This document shows, piece by piece, positions 1 to 6,747 of a stretch of 8,725 nucleotides of DNA. Every line of letters begins with the position of its first letter. The first letter of the stretch is position 1. The notes below the pieces were generated by a model, which worked only from the letters and a program-made list of their open reading frames with translations, searched no databases and was not told the origin of the DNA. Made by a program: the position numbers and the translations under genes. The stretch comes from CAZWIT01 sp964533435 (GTDB lineage Bacteria > Patescibacteriota > Patescibacteriia > UBA1558 > GWA2-36-10): NCBI GenBank assembly GCA_964533435.1, contig CAZHLU010000040.1, forward strand, positions 1-8,725, read 5' to 3'.

Positions 1-770
1 CCTGTAAAAAATACAGAAAGTGAAAAAAATGTTGTGATTAGAGCTAACAAAATAACATATAAAATACTTCTAGTTATAAAATATTTTATATTCAACAAAC
101 GATATTTTACTATTGCATAAAAAGAAAATGCAATAAAAATTATTATTGACTGCACACCAATATAACTAAATTGCTGTATGTTAAATATCGGCAATATAAT
201 ATTAGTAAATGCTGCAATAATAAAAGAAATAAAAACCCCTATAAAAACATATTTCAATTGTAGCTTATGTATATTACTTAAATGTTTATATTTTAAAGTC
301 GAATTTAAAAAAGACGCTAATATAAAACAGACAAAATAGGCTGAAAAAATTGGTTGCAAAATACCATAAACAAAATTTGTACCCCATGGTTGAATTTGGA
401 CCTCCTGTACAAATAATTTTGTTGGTAATAATAGTAGTAAAATAAATGGGGTTATGTATATAAAAAAATAACTTCTGTAAGAAAATCTTTTTATCGCTAA
501 TGGAAATATAAAACTAAAATGTAATAATAATGCTGGCATAAGTATTGGACCAACGAATACAATCTTGCTCAAAAACAATACTACGCTATATTCCTTAATT
601 ATATCTACTAAATATGTTGTGAGTATCCAAAAAGCAATGACTAAAACAAATGACCCAAAAATAATACGAATCTTATTTTTCTTAGAATTATAAAATATAT
701 ATATCGCTAACAAAACACAAGTTAAAAAAACCAACAAAGAGACTAAAGTGTTTAAATTAAATATTATCAT
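1..770 (-). CDS. Polytopic HisKA_7TM-type sensor protein, 3' end beyond the window
   Basis: The first 256 codons of a membrane protein are present; the reading frame is open from the ATG at 768-770 to the window edge. I count about seven hydrophobic helices (roughly residues 5-27, 35-55, 63-90, 101-117, 135-158, 172-196, 203-222). They are followed by the motif KYRLLNI (222-228), which typically closes the N-terminal 7TM region of bacterial histidine kinases. An eighth hydrophobic segment begins around 234 after TRSILY. This 7TM-plus-extra-helices layout resembles ComP-like and related sensor kinases, where a GAF-like or kinase domain follows, but no kinase motif lies inside the window, so kinase activity is inferred. 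The ATG overlaps the end of the upstream ThiF-like gene by 14 bases, suggesting translational coupling. Very AT-rich. It could instead be a kinase-less 7TM protein like the two paralogues at the other end of the window. Confidence 0.8.
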   Translation of the reverse strand, partial: MIIFNLNTLVSLLVFLTCVLLAIYIFYNSKKNKIRIIFGSFVLVIAFWILTTYLVDIIKEYSVVLFLSKIVFVGPILMPALLLHFSFIFPLAIKRFSYRSYFFIYITPFILLLLLPTKLFVQEVQIQPWGTNFVYGILQPIFSAYFVCFILASFLNSTLKYKHLSNIHKLQLKYVFIGVFISFIIAAFTNIILPIFNIQQFSYIGVQSIIIFIAFSFYAIVKYRLLNIKYFITRSILYVILLALITTFFSLSVFFT

Positions 771-1530
771 GTGAAAATAAATCAATTGATATAATATTCG
801 GAGCAAGAGCTACCGGTTTATTTTCTATAATTTTTATCATTGTTGTTAAAGCTAAAGAAGATACAATATGAGCACCTATAGAAATTTGTGGATAATAGCC
901 ATTTTTATTTGCTGAATAAAATATTTCATCTAAAAGTTTACTAATATAGTTTGGTAATTTATAATCTTTCGCATTTGATAACAATTTATTATAAAATTCA
1001 TTACTATCCTTAACACCAGAAGTGCCCCAGATATCAGCTGGTAAAACTGAATTACTGTTAAAAACTAAAATTACCCCACCAAAACCTATATTAAAAGGAC
1101 AAATGACTGGTATACCTTTGGATAAAGACTTATCAATTACAGAAAAATAAACACCATCTAAATCCACTGCATTCACTACAAAATCTACATCGTCTAAAAG
1201 GCCGTTAATATTTTCATTGTCTATAAAATAGTCATGAATATTTAAATTAATTGATGGATTTATAAATTTTAAATTTGCAGCTAAAGCCCTTGCCTTATTC
1301 TCACCTATATCGTTGTAAAAAAAATATTGTCTATTTAAATTTGATAATTCCACAACATCCCCATCTACCAATGTCATGCTAGAAAAACCAGTTCTTACAG
1401 CAGACTCTGCTATCACACTACCTAAGCCACAACCAGCAAATAAAATTTTTTTACCCCCCAAAATTTTCTGAACATCTTGATTAATGTATGGTATGTTTCT
1501 GCTAACAAAATTATTGTAATCTAAATTCAT
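757..1530 (-). CDS. ThiF/MoeB/HesA-family (E1-like) adenylyltransferase
   Basis: A 257-residue Rossmann-fold enzyme expected to use ATP to adenylate a carboxylate, as ThiF, MoeB and MccB do. Visible motifs: nucleotide-binding AGCGLGS (32-38), acidic strand LVDGD (54-58), the hallmark NLNRQ (64-68) with its Arg and Gln, Lys79 in GENKARA, and VNAVD (119-123). The C-terminal part has a helix beginning SIGAHIVSS, as in MoeB-like proteins. Only two cysteines exist (34 and 144), so the CxxC zinc pairs of MoeB/ThiF and a clear thioester cysteine are missing. No ubiquitin-like or ThiS-like partner is nearby, so a small-molecule substrate is more likely than a sulfur carrier. I chose the ATG at 1528-1530, 19 bases after the acyltransferase stop; an upstream in-frame TTG at 1573-1575 would overlap that gene and adds an unconserved-looking leader. 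The family call is firm; the substrate is unknown. Confidence 0.88.
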   Translation of the reverse strand: MNLDYNNFVSRNIPYINQDVQKILGGKKILFAGCGLGSVIAESAVRTGFSSMTLVDGDVVELSNLNRQYFFYNDIGENKARALAANLKFINPSINLNIHDYFIDNENINGLLDDVDFVVNAVDLDGVYFSVIDKSLSKGIPVICPFNIGFGGVILVFNSNSVLPADIWGTSGVKDSNEFYNKLLSNAKDYKLPNYISKLLDEIFYSANKNGYYPQISIGAHIVSSLALTTMIKIIENKPVALAPNIISIDLFSHDNI

Positions 1531-1549
1531 ATTTTTTAATGTAAATATA

Positions 1550-2227
1550 TTATAAACTATATTTAAGATAATCAAACATTACTTTATTATTTTTATATAA
1601 ACTATTTTCCAAATCATTAATGGTTAAAAGATATGGTGTCGTCAAACCCTGATAACTACCCACTTCTCCTATTTTTTTAAAAATAAAACCCATATTAACT
1701 AGTGGCTTGTGTAAATTATCGTCCATAACAGCATAAATATGTGTAATATTATTTTCTTTGCAATATTGATACAATTTTTTAAAGAGGTCTAACATAAAAT
1801 ACTGTGATCTGTATTCTTTTTTAACAATCAATCTAGAAATTTCTACAATTTTATCTTTATTGATATTATACAAATCTTTACGCAATTTGAAATTATTTTC
1901 TATCGGAAAACCAACTGTAGAATTTTTTATTATTCTAACTGTACCGACAACACTTTGTTTAAACTTATTATAGACAAGAATATAATGAACAGAATATGGA
2001 TCGTATTTATCCCTTTCTCTCTTATCTAGATAATCAACTCTATCCAAATATTTATATTCTTCACAATATACCAAATATCTAAGAGCATACATCTCGTCAT
2101 ATTCATACTTATTCTCTGGTTGTCTAATACAAAAATATTTAGGCAATTTTTTCCTTTTTAACTTTTTATATAAAATAACTTTTTTATAAAAATTAAAAAA
2201 TATTTTTATTATTTTCCTATAATACAT
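1550..2227 (-). CDS. FeeM / autoinducer-synthase-like N-acyltransferase (GNAT fold)
   Basis: A 225-residue protein resembling N-acyl amino acid synthases (FeeM), acyl-homoserine-lactone synthases and the PEP-CTERM-associated acyltransferases, which move a fatty acyl chain onto an amine. Visible signatures: ALRYLVYCEE (48-57) with Arg50, an acidic stretch before DKYDPYSVHYIL (73-84), the core strand VVGTVRII (93-100) with Arg98, PIENNF (108-113) and EISRLIV (129-135) with Glu129 and Arg132, then a second GNAT half. Residues 1-30 are lysine- and aromatic-rich with no signal peptide and might associate with membranes. The ATG at 2225-2227 was preferred over an in-frame TTG nine bases upstream; it starts 14 bases after the acyl-CoA synthetase stop. 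The neighbouring synthetase would supply activated acyl chains, and the ThiF-like enzyme follows. The acceptor amine and product cannot be read from the sequence. No other fold suggested itself. Confidence 0.75.
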   Translation of the reverse strand: MYYRKIIKIFFNFYKKVILYKKLKRKKLPKYFCIRQPENKYEYDEMYALRYLVYCEEYKYLDRVDYLDKRERDKYDPYSVHYILVYNKFKQSVVGTVRIIKNSTVGFPIENNFKLRKDLYNINKDKIVEISRLIVKKEYRSQYFMLDLFKKLYQYCKENNITHIYAVMDDNLHKPLVNMGFIFKKIGEVGSYQGLTTPYLLTINDLENSLYKNNKVMFDYLKYSL

Positions 2228-2241
2228 ATTATGCAATAGCT

Positions 2242-3954
2242 TTAAGGCGCAATATATTTTTGAAATATCTGCTGTCGTCTCAACTTCAAAGTCAAAGTTA
2301 ACATACCGTTTTCTTGACTAAATTCTTCATTTAATAATTTAAAATGATTAATTTGCTCAATTTCTGCCAAATGTTCCAAAGCTTTGGTTATTTGTTGTTG
2401 ATAAAATTCTTTAAGTTCTGCTTTTTCTAAAATTTCAGGCCAAACAAACTGCAAGCCAACTTTTTGACACCACTTAGCTAATTCTTCTTTATCTGGCACA
2501 ATCAAAGCGGAAATATGCTTATTTTTACTGCCATAAACCATGCTTTGACTAATATATTTATTAGCATTTAAAACATTTTCAATTGGTTCTGGAAATACTT
2601 TTTTACCAGTAGAAAGCACTATCATGTCTTTAGCCCTACCAATAATAGTCAAAAAGCCATCCTTATCTATAAAACCAAGATCTCCGGTTTTAAACCAGCC
2701 ATCCTCTGTCATTGCATCAGTTGTGGCTTCAGGATTATTATAATAACCCAACATTACATTATCACCTTTGATCAAAACTTCTTTATCTTCAGCAATCTTA
2801 ATACGATTACAATCTATAGCTGGTCCAACTGTGCCATATTTATAAAAATCTAATTTATTAATCGCTACAATCGGACTAGTTTCAGTTAAACCATAACCTT
2901 CTATATTTTTAATGCCTAAATTTTCAAAAAATTTGCCGATCATGGGGTTTAAAGAAGATCCGCCAGAAATTGCCAAACGTAAACTACCACCAAAAATTTG
3001 ACGCAACTTTTTTAAAACTACAATATTTAAAACCTTATACTTTATTAACTGCGTCCAAGGCAAACGGCCGTGTCTTTTGGCTCTTGCCAAATCAATAGCT
3101 TGATAAAACAATTGTTTGCGCATTTGCCCTGAATTCCTAATTTTATCGTAAATTTTCTCGTAAATTTTCTCAAAAATCCTAGGCACACTTGGTAAAACTG
3201 TTGGTTTAGCTAACTTAATATCATCAACCATGGTTTTAGGACTCTGGGCAAAATAAATACTAGCACCAACAAAAATAGGACAATAATAGCCAGCCATGCG
3301 CTCAAAAGCATGCGATAAGGGTAAAAAAGAAAAAAATCTATCTCGATGATTAATTGGCACCCGCCTAATAGCAGACAAAGCATCAACTACAATATTTTTT
3401 TGTGATAACATCACACCCTTAGGATCACCGGTAGTACCAGAAGTATAAATAATAATATGCAAATCATCGGGCTTAACATTAGTTTGCTTAATACTAACAA
3501 CTAAATCTGAATCTAAATCTGGCCAAGTTAAAAAGGAAGGATTATTATTTTTAGCTACTAAAAATATTTTTTTAAAAGACAATTTATTAATTGTATCTTT
3601 ATGTTTAGCAAAATTAGTCTGATCAATTAATAAATAGTCCGCTTGCGCATGATTAACTAAATTAGCCAAATAAGCACCATTAAAAGTACTATGAACCGGA
3701 ACCAAATTCAGTCCAATACTAGCTGCCGCTAAATCAGCAATAACCCACTCTGGAGAATTGGGCAACATGATAGCCAACTTTTCCCCTTGCTTTAAACCTA
3801 AATCTTGCCACCATTTAGCAATCTGCAAACGATAATTATCTAGAGCTTGATAAGTAATGGTTTTGTATTTTTTATCACTTAAAAAAGCCAAAGCATCGCG
3901 CTTACCATATTTATCAACGCTTTCCTTAAAAACATCAATAATTGTCTGTGACAT
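2242..3954 (-). CDS. Long-chain fatty acid--CoA ligase (AMP-forming acyl-CoA synthetase)
   Basis: A 570-residue ANL-superfamily enzyme that activates fatty acids through an acyl-adenylate, normally to acyl-CoA. It has the full motif set: the Gly/Ser/Thr-rich loop YTSGTTGDPKG (170-180), LPLSHAFER (211-219), GGSSLNP (331-337), GYGLTETSP (353-361), TGD (423-425) and GRAKDMI (439-445). The C-terminal TLTLKLRR (553-560) carries the expected catalytic lysine near 557. The length and the FEKIYEKI segment near 261-268 fit FAA1/FadD15-type long-chain ligases, and nothing looks truncated. It starts at an ATG with no Shine-Dalgarno sequence and follows a possible promoter and the terminator of the preceding operon, so it is probably the first gene of the acyltransferase-ThiF-sensor unit. 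In an organism that may not make its own fatty acids it could salvage them. Acyl-AMP could also be passed directly to the next enzyme. Confidence 0.93.
   Translation of the reverse strand: MSQTIIDVFKESVDKYGKRDALAFLSDKKYKTITYQALDNYRLQIAKWWQDLGLKQGEKLAIMLPNSPEWVIADLAAASIGLNLVPVHSTFNGAYLANLVNHAQADYLLIDQTNFAKHKDTINKLSFKKIFLVAKNNNPSFLTWPDLDSDLVVSIKQTNVKPDDLHIIIYTSGTTGDPKGVMLSQKNIVVDALSAIRRVPINHRDRFFSFLPLSHAFERMAGYYCPIFVGASIYFAQSPKTMVDDIKLAKPTVLPSVPRIFEKIYEKIYDKIRNSGQMRKQLFYQAIDLARAKRHGRLPWTQLIKYKVLNIVVLKKLRQIFGGSLRLAISGGSSLNPMIGKFFENLGIKNIEGYGLTETSPIVAINKLDFYKYGTVGPAIDCNRIKIAEDKEVLIKGDNVMLGYYNNPEATTDAMTEDGWFKTGDLGFIDKDGFLTIIGRAKDMIVLSTGKKVFPEPIENVLNANKYISQSMVYGSKNKHISALIVPDKEELAKWCQKVGLQFVWPEILEKAELKEFYQQQITKALEHLAEIEQINHFKLLNEEFSQENGMLTLTLKLRRQQIFQKYIAP
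3135..3170 (-). repeat. 12-bp in-frame tandem repeat inside the acyl-CoA synthetase gene
   Basis: Two identical 12-base units (3147-3158 and 3159-3170, plus-strand cgtaaattttct) and a third diverged copy (3135-3146) encode EKIY, EKIY and DKIR. The repeat keeps the frame and lies in a helical part of the protein where related ligases also carry EKI-type sequence, so it is probably harmless replication slippage. Confidence 0.7.
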
Positions 3955-3972
3955 GGCTATTTTTTCAATATT

Positions 3973-4002
3973 ATTTTACCATAAATAAGCTCCTAACTAC
4001 AA
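3973..4002 (-). promoter_or_regulatory. Possible sigma-70-type promoter for the acyl-CoA synthetase operon
   Basis: Read on the minus strand, TTGTAG (3997-4002) and TAAAAT (3973-3978) are 18 bases apart. The -10 hexamer matches TATAAT at five of six positions and is preceded by TGG, an extended -10 pattern. It lies 18 bases before the start codon and just after the terminator hairpin, the only sizeable gap inside the window. The -35 is weak and the region is AT-rich, so chance is possible. Confidence 0.35.
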
Positions 4003-4006
4003 TAGC

Positions 4007-4041
4007 AAAATTACCCCAAAAGATAATAGTGGGGTAATTTT
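4007..4041 (-). terminator. Rho-independent terminator after the RNHCP gene
   Basis: A perfect 11-bp inverted repeat (arms 4007-4017 and 4031-4041, AAAATTACCCC / GGGGTAATTTT) encloses a 13-base loop. It begins one base after the RNHCP stop codon. On the minus strand the hairpin has an A-rich 5' flank and ends in TTTT. On the plus strand the T-run is longer, so it could work in both directions. It separates the two gene blocks. Confidence 0.75.
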
Positions 4042-4042
4042 T

Positions 4043-4348
4043 TTATAACTTAGTTGTGCTTAATTTTATAATCTCATCAACATCATCAACTGGCACTACT
4101 CTATTTTTCCGTTCAAAACCACACTTAAGACAATGATGAATAATTACTTGTTCGCCAGCTTTTTGCTCAAGATCAATTGGTTTCATCAAACCCTGGCAGG
4201 ATTCTTGCCTGTCTCCTGGATTAATATCAACATGTTTGCTCCACAAACATTTAGGACAGTGATTAGTATAGCCATTACCTATTACCTGGTAATGACAATT
4301 TTCACAAACAAAATCTTCAATATGACGTTGAAATTTTTTAGCTAACAT
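4043..4348 (-). CDS. RNHCP-domain zinc-ribbon protein
   Basis: A 101-residue protein that closely matches the RNHCP family, named for a conserved Arg-Asn-His-Cys-Pro set. It contains EDFVCENC (11-18), GNGYTNHCPKCLWSKHVD (24-41), PGDR (44-47) and CQGLMKP (51-57). The cysteine pairs 15/18 and 31/34 probably form one zinc site; Cys51 and the pair 73/76 (CLKC) may form a second. It appears complete for this family. The biochemical role of RNHCP proteins is not established, although zinc ribbons of this size often bind nucleic acid. It begins at an ATG three bases after the hydrolase stop and is the last gene of its operon, with a terminator hairpin right behind it. There is no signal peptide or membrane segment, so it is cytoplasmic. 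Confidence 0.9.
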   Translation of the reverse strand: MLAKKFQRHIEDFVCENCHYQVIGNGYTNHCPKCLWSKHVDINPGDRQESCQGLMKPIDLEQKAGEQVIIHHCLKCGFERKNRVVPVDDVDEIIKLSTTKL

Positions 4349-4351
4349 AAT

Positions 4352-5170
4352 CTATACACAACGCCTACTAATAAAATTATCAATCTTATTCATAATAAAA
4401 TCATGTCGACTAGAATTAATCATGCCAAAACCATGTTTGCTTTTTTGTAAAATAAATAGCTGACGATCAGTAGTAGCCCAATTATCATAAATCCATTGCG
4501 AACTACGCGGACTAGAAACAGAATCTTGGCGTGAATGAATAATCAAAATTGGTACTGTAATTTGATTAACTGTTTTTTTAGTAAATTTATCAATAAAATG
4601 ATAAAACTCAACAATGCTTTTAATTGGTAAATAAACATGGCGACCAGCTTCTCGCACATTTTTTAAATCTGCAACTTGGTGCCAATTTTTTTTATAGCGC
4701 TTCATAAATATTCGCGCTAAAGGCAAAGCTAAACGAATATAGCGCTCTTTATTAATAAAAACTGCTGGATTAATGGCAACAATACCCTTGATATTAGGAT
4801 AATGATGAGCAAGTTGCATGCACATATTAGCCCCAAAAGAATCACCAATTACAAAAATATTTTCATAAATATTAGCATACTTTAAATACACTTGCTCTAA
4901 GGAGCGATACCACTCTAAATTATTACTATCACGCAAAACCTCAAAACTACCACCATGCCCCTTTAATAATACTGCTTCCACATCCCAGCCTAAATTGGCC
5001 AGATTGTCAGCTAACTTATGTAAACCATAAGGCGAACTAGAAAAACCATGCACTAAAATAATTAAGGTATTATTATTTTCCTTGGCTTTAATAAAAAATG
5101 GCTTTGCTTTAGGAGAGACCTGATAATCCAAATCATAAAAATTCTTAGTCGGATGCTGATTTTCCATCAT
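4352..5170 (-). CDS. Alpha/beta hydrolase, carboxylesterase or monoacylglycerol-lipase type
   Basis: A 272-residue serine hydrolase with a complete visible catalytic set. HGFSSSP (41-47) forms the oxyanion region, Ser111 sits in the nucleophile elbow GDSFG (109-113), Asp216 follows the strand ILIIHSRQD and His246 lies in KSKHGFG. LKGHGG (69-74) and the overall spacing resemble Est30-like carboxylesterases and bacterial monoacylglycerol lipases. There is no signal peptide, so it probably acts in the cytoplasm or on the inner membrane face. The likely substrate is a short- or long-chain acyl ester; which one cannot be decided here. The start has two consecutive ATGs (5168-5170 and 5165-5167) and either may be used. 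It follows the ribbon-helix-helix gene by three bases and precedes the RNHCP gene by three. It could release fatty acids for the acyl-CoA synthetase encoded just downstream. Confidence 0.88.
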   Translation of the reverse strand: MMENQHPTKNFYDLDYQVSPKAKPFFIKAKENNNTLIILVHGFSSSPYGLHKLADNLANLGWDVEAVLLKGHGGSFEVLRDSNNLEWYRSLEQVYLKYANIYENIFVIGDSFGANMCMQLAHHYPNIKGIVAINPAVFINKERYIRLALPLARIFMKRYKKNWHQVADLKNVREAGRHVYLPIKSIVEFYHFIDKFTKKTVNQITVPILIIHSRQDSVSSPRSSQWIYDNWATTDRQLFILQKSKHGFGMINSSRHDFIMNKIDNFISRRCV

Positions 5171-5173
5171 AAT

Positions 5174-5746
5174 TTAATTAAGCTTATACTTATTTTTTAA
5201 AACTGTTTGATAAGCAGTGTCATTATCCATATTTTCTTGAATCAACTGCCTGAGCCAATCTGCTCCTGACATTTTTACATTACTTGCTTTCCAATTTAAA
5301 TAATCAGAAATTTTTCCTGACAAACGCAAGGTGTATTTAATATTGAATAAATTGCGTAAATTAGCCTGATCTAGGGTCTGTAACCAACTAATCAGTTGCG
5401 TTTTAAGATCATTACTAGCATAAAAACTAATCTGTAATTTTTTAGCAAAATTTGCTTGCTGACTTAAATTTTCTAAAGTAGCATCAATCTTGACCCCTTT
5501 AGGGAGTAAACATAATACTGGCCGATTTTGTGCTAAAACCAAAGCCAGTAAATAAGCTGCTTGCGTATCTAGATTTTTAGCCAAGATCAACAAAGCATCA
5601 ACTTTGAGCATGCCTTCGTTATTATCTTTGTTTTTTTTCAAAACCGGGGTTAAATTACTAACTAGAGAAACTCCAGCCTGTTTTAAATAGTTACTTACTA
5701 AACTAGTTTCACTAGTAGCTTGCGGACTGTAAAAATATATTTTCAT
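5174..5746 (-). CDS. Nucleoside 2-deoxyribosyltransferase-like protein with C-terminal ribbon-helix-helix
   Basis: A 190-residue protein with two apparent parts. The first 85 residues look like a small Rossmann-type domain: KIYFYSP at the N-terminus, then VDALLILAKNLD and LVLAQNRPVLCLLP (69-82). This pattern resembles nucleoside 2-deoxyribosyltransferase or DUF4406-like proteins, but I cannot identify the usual catalytic Asp/Glu set, so enzymatic activity is doubtful. The C-terminal part (about 134-172), beginning IKYTLRLSGKISDYL and containing SGADWLRQLI, reads as a strand plus two helices typical of ribbon-helix-helix DNA-binding proteins. I used the ATG at 5744-5746, 11 bases after the preceding stop; an in-frame TTG at 5753-5755 is less likely. 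It could be a ligand-responsive repressor of this operon, which is inference. The domain assignments are moderate at best. Confidence 0.55.
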   Translation of the reverse strand: MKIYFYSPQATSETSLVSNYLKQAGVSLVSNLTPVLKKNKDNNEGMLKVDALLILAKNLDTQAAYLLALVLAQNRPVLCLLPKGVKIDATLENLSQQANFAKKLQISFYASNDLKTQLISWLQTLDQANLRNLFNIKYTLRLSGKISDYLNWKASNVKMSGADWLRQLIQENMDNDTAYQTVLKNKYKLN

Positions 5747-5757
5747 AATTTTCAACT

Positions 5758-6747
5758 TTAATATAGTAAATACTCACCAATTAAATTTTTATTTAATAAT
5801 TTGCCAAATTCTAAATTTGATTTTACATTAGCCGCTAACCACATGGTTTTAATTAGCGCTGTTGACCAAGTACAATTATTAATAAAAAATACGTTTGCCT
5901 GAGGGTGATAATCAGTAAAATTATATAAAACTATTGGTCTTGCCCAATCTTTGATTTGTTTTAATTTATCAGGCTCCAAAATGGACCCGGTCTCACCTTT
6001 GATAATTATGGCTTTATACCTTTTTACTTCTGCCTTAGAAAATAACCAGGGCAGACCGCTAACATTATTTAAGATTAAGATCTCAGCCTGTAATTTATTA
6101 TAATTTGGTAAATTAATTTTATAACTCGGCAAATTAGTTTTTACATTAACACCAAAATCTACTCTTCCCCAATAATTATTATCAAGACTACTAAATAGAT
6201 TTAGATCACTATTGGGCTCAAAATTAGCCCGCACAGCAGCCAGTAACCTAGTGCCAAACATGATAGCTGGTTGTGGCAATTTATAATCTAAAGCTTGAAT
6301 AGCGTTAATCAAATTAGCTTTTAAACCTAAACCACTATATTTATTCTTAATTTTAACTAAATATTCTTTGTCCTGTTGCCACTCTAGGCCACTTAAATAA
6401 CTAGAAGTCAAAATAATATTTTTAGCAAAATTAGCTAATAAAAAAGTTAAAGCACTGGCTGTATAAGTTAATTGCTCATTACGACTAACAATAATAAAGC
6501 CATCTACTTCAGCTTGTTTAGCTAAAATAATCTTAGCCATTTTTTCCCAAATAACAGCATTTAAAACATCTTCTTCGCTACTAATAAAAACTGGCTCTAA
6601 ATCAGCCATGATTGATAACTCTGGCAAAGAGTTTAACCAAGCCGGAATATCACTTGCTTCTTGTATGCTTAATAAGCGCTGATTTTTATCCAAAAGCCAA
6701 GTGCCACCAGCTAGTAACAATAATATTTTTTTTCTAAATCTAGCCAT
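5758..6747 (-). CDS. Asparaginase-like protein (type I AnsA/GatD fold), probably altered activity
   Basis: A 329-residue protein, the usual length of type I L-asparaginases. Fold markers: N-terminal strand and GGT (14-16), DGFIIVSRNEQLTYTASAL (82-100) where the family has the HGTDTM-AYTAS block, IILTSSYLSG (111-120) in place of the VVLTGSQ region, FGTRLLAAVRANF (164-176) aligning with the segment that normally carries the catalytic lysine, and TWSTALIKTMW (293-303), matching the conserved DMTPEAALVKLMW-like C-terminus. The Thr-Asp of HGTDT is replaced by Asn-Glu and the catalytic Lys position appears to be Phe176, so ordinary asparaginase activity is unlikely. It may have a new substrate or a binding-only role. 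Its start overlaps the end of the preceding membrane-protein gene by eight bases. The fold call is good; the function is open. Confidence 0.72.
   Translation of the reverse strand: MARFRKKILLLLAGGTWLLDKNQRLLSIQEASDIPAWLNSLPELSIMADLEPVFISSEEDVLNAVIWEKMAKIILAKQAEVDGFIIVSRNEQLTYTASALTFLLANFAKNIILTSSYLSGLEWQQDKEYLVKIKNKYSGLGLKANLINAIQALDYKLPQPAIMFGTRLLAAVRANFEPNSDLNLFSSLDNNYWGRVDFGVNVKTNLPSYKINLPNYNKLQAEILILNNVSGLPWLFSKAEVKRYKAIIIKGETGSILEPDKLKQIKDWARPIVLYNFTDYHPQANVFFINNCTWSTALIKTMWLAANVKSNLEFGKLLNKNLIGEYLLY

Noticed and set aside
1528..1575. Longer ThiF-like protein starting at a TTG (1573-1575)
   Set aside because: The added 15 residues overlap the acyltransferase 3' end and do not look like the family; the ATG at 1530 sits just after the preceding stop.
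2225..2236. Acyltransferase start at a TTG three codons earlier
   Set aside because: An ATG is available nine bases downstream and the extra residues carry no motif.
3135..3170. Tandem 12-bp repeat as a CRISPR-like or phase-variation tract
   Set aside because: Only two exact copies plus one diverged copy, with no spacers; changes in copy number would keep the frame, so no on/off switching would result.
3955..4042. Riboswitch or small RNA in the only sizeable intergenic gap
   Set aside because: The 88 bases are filled by a terminator hairpin and a possible promoter; no further conserved structure is visible.
4133..4345. Open frame on the plus strand, 70 codons
   Set aside because: It lies entirely antisense to the well-recognised RNHCP gene, whose cysteine motifs are conserved; the plus-strand product resembles nothing.
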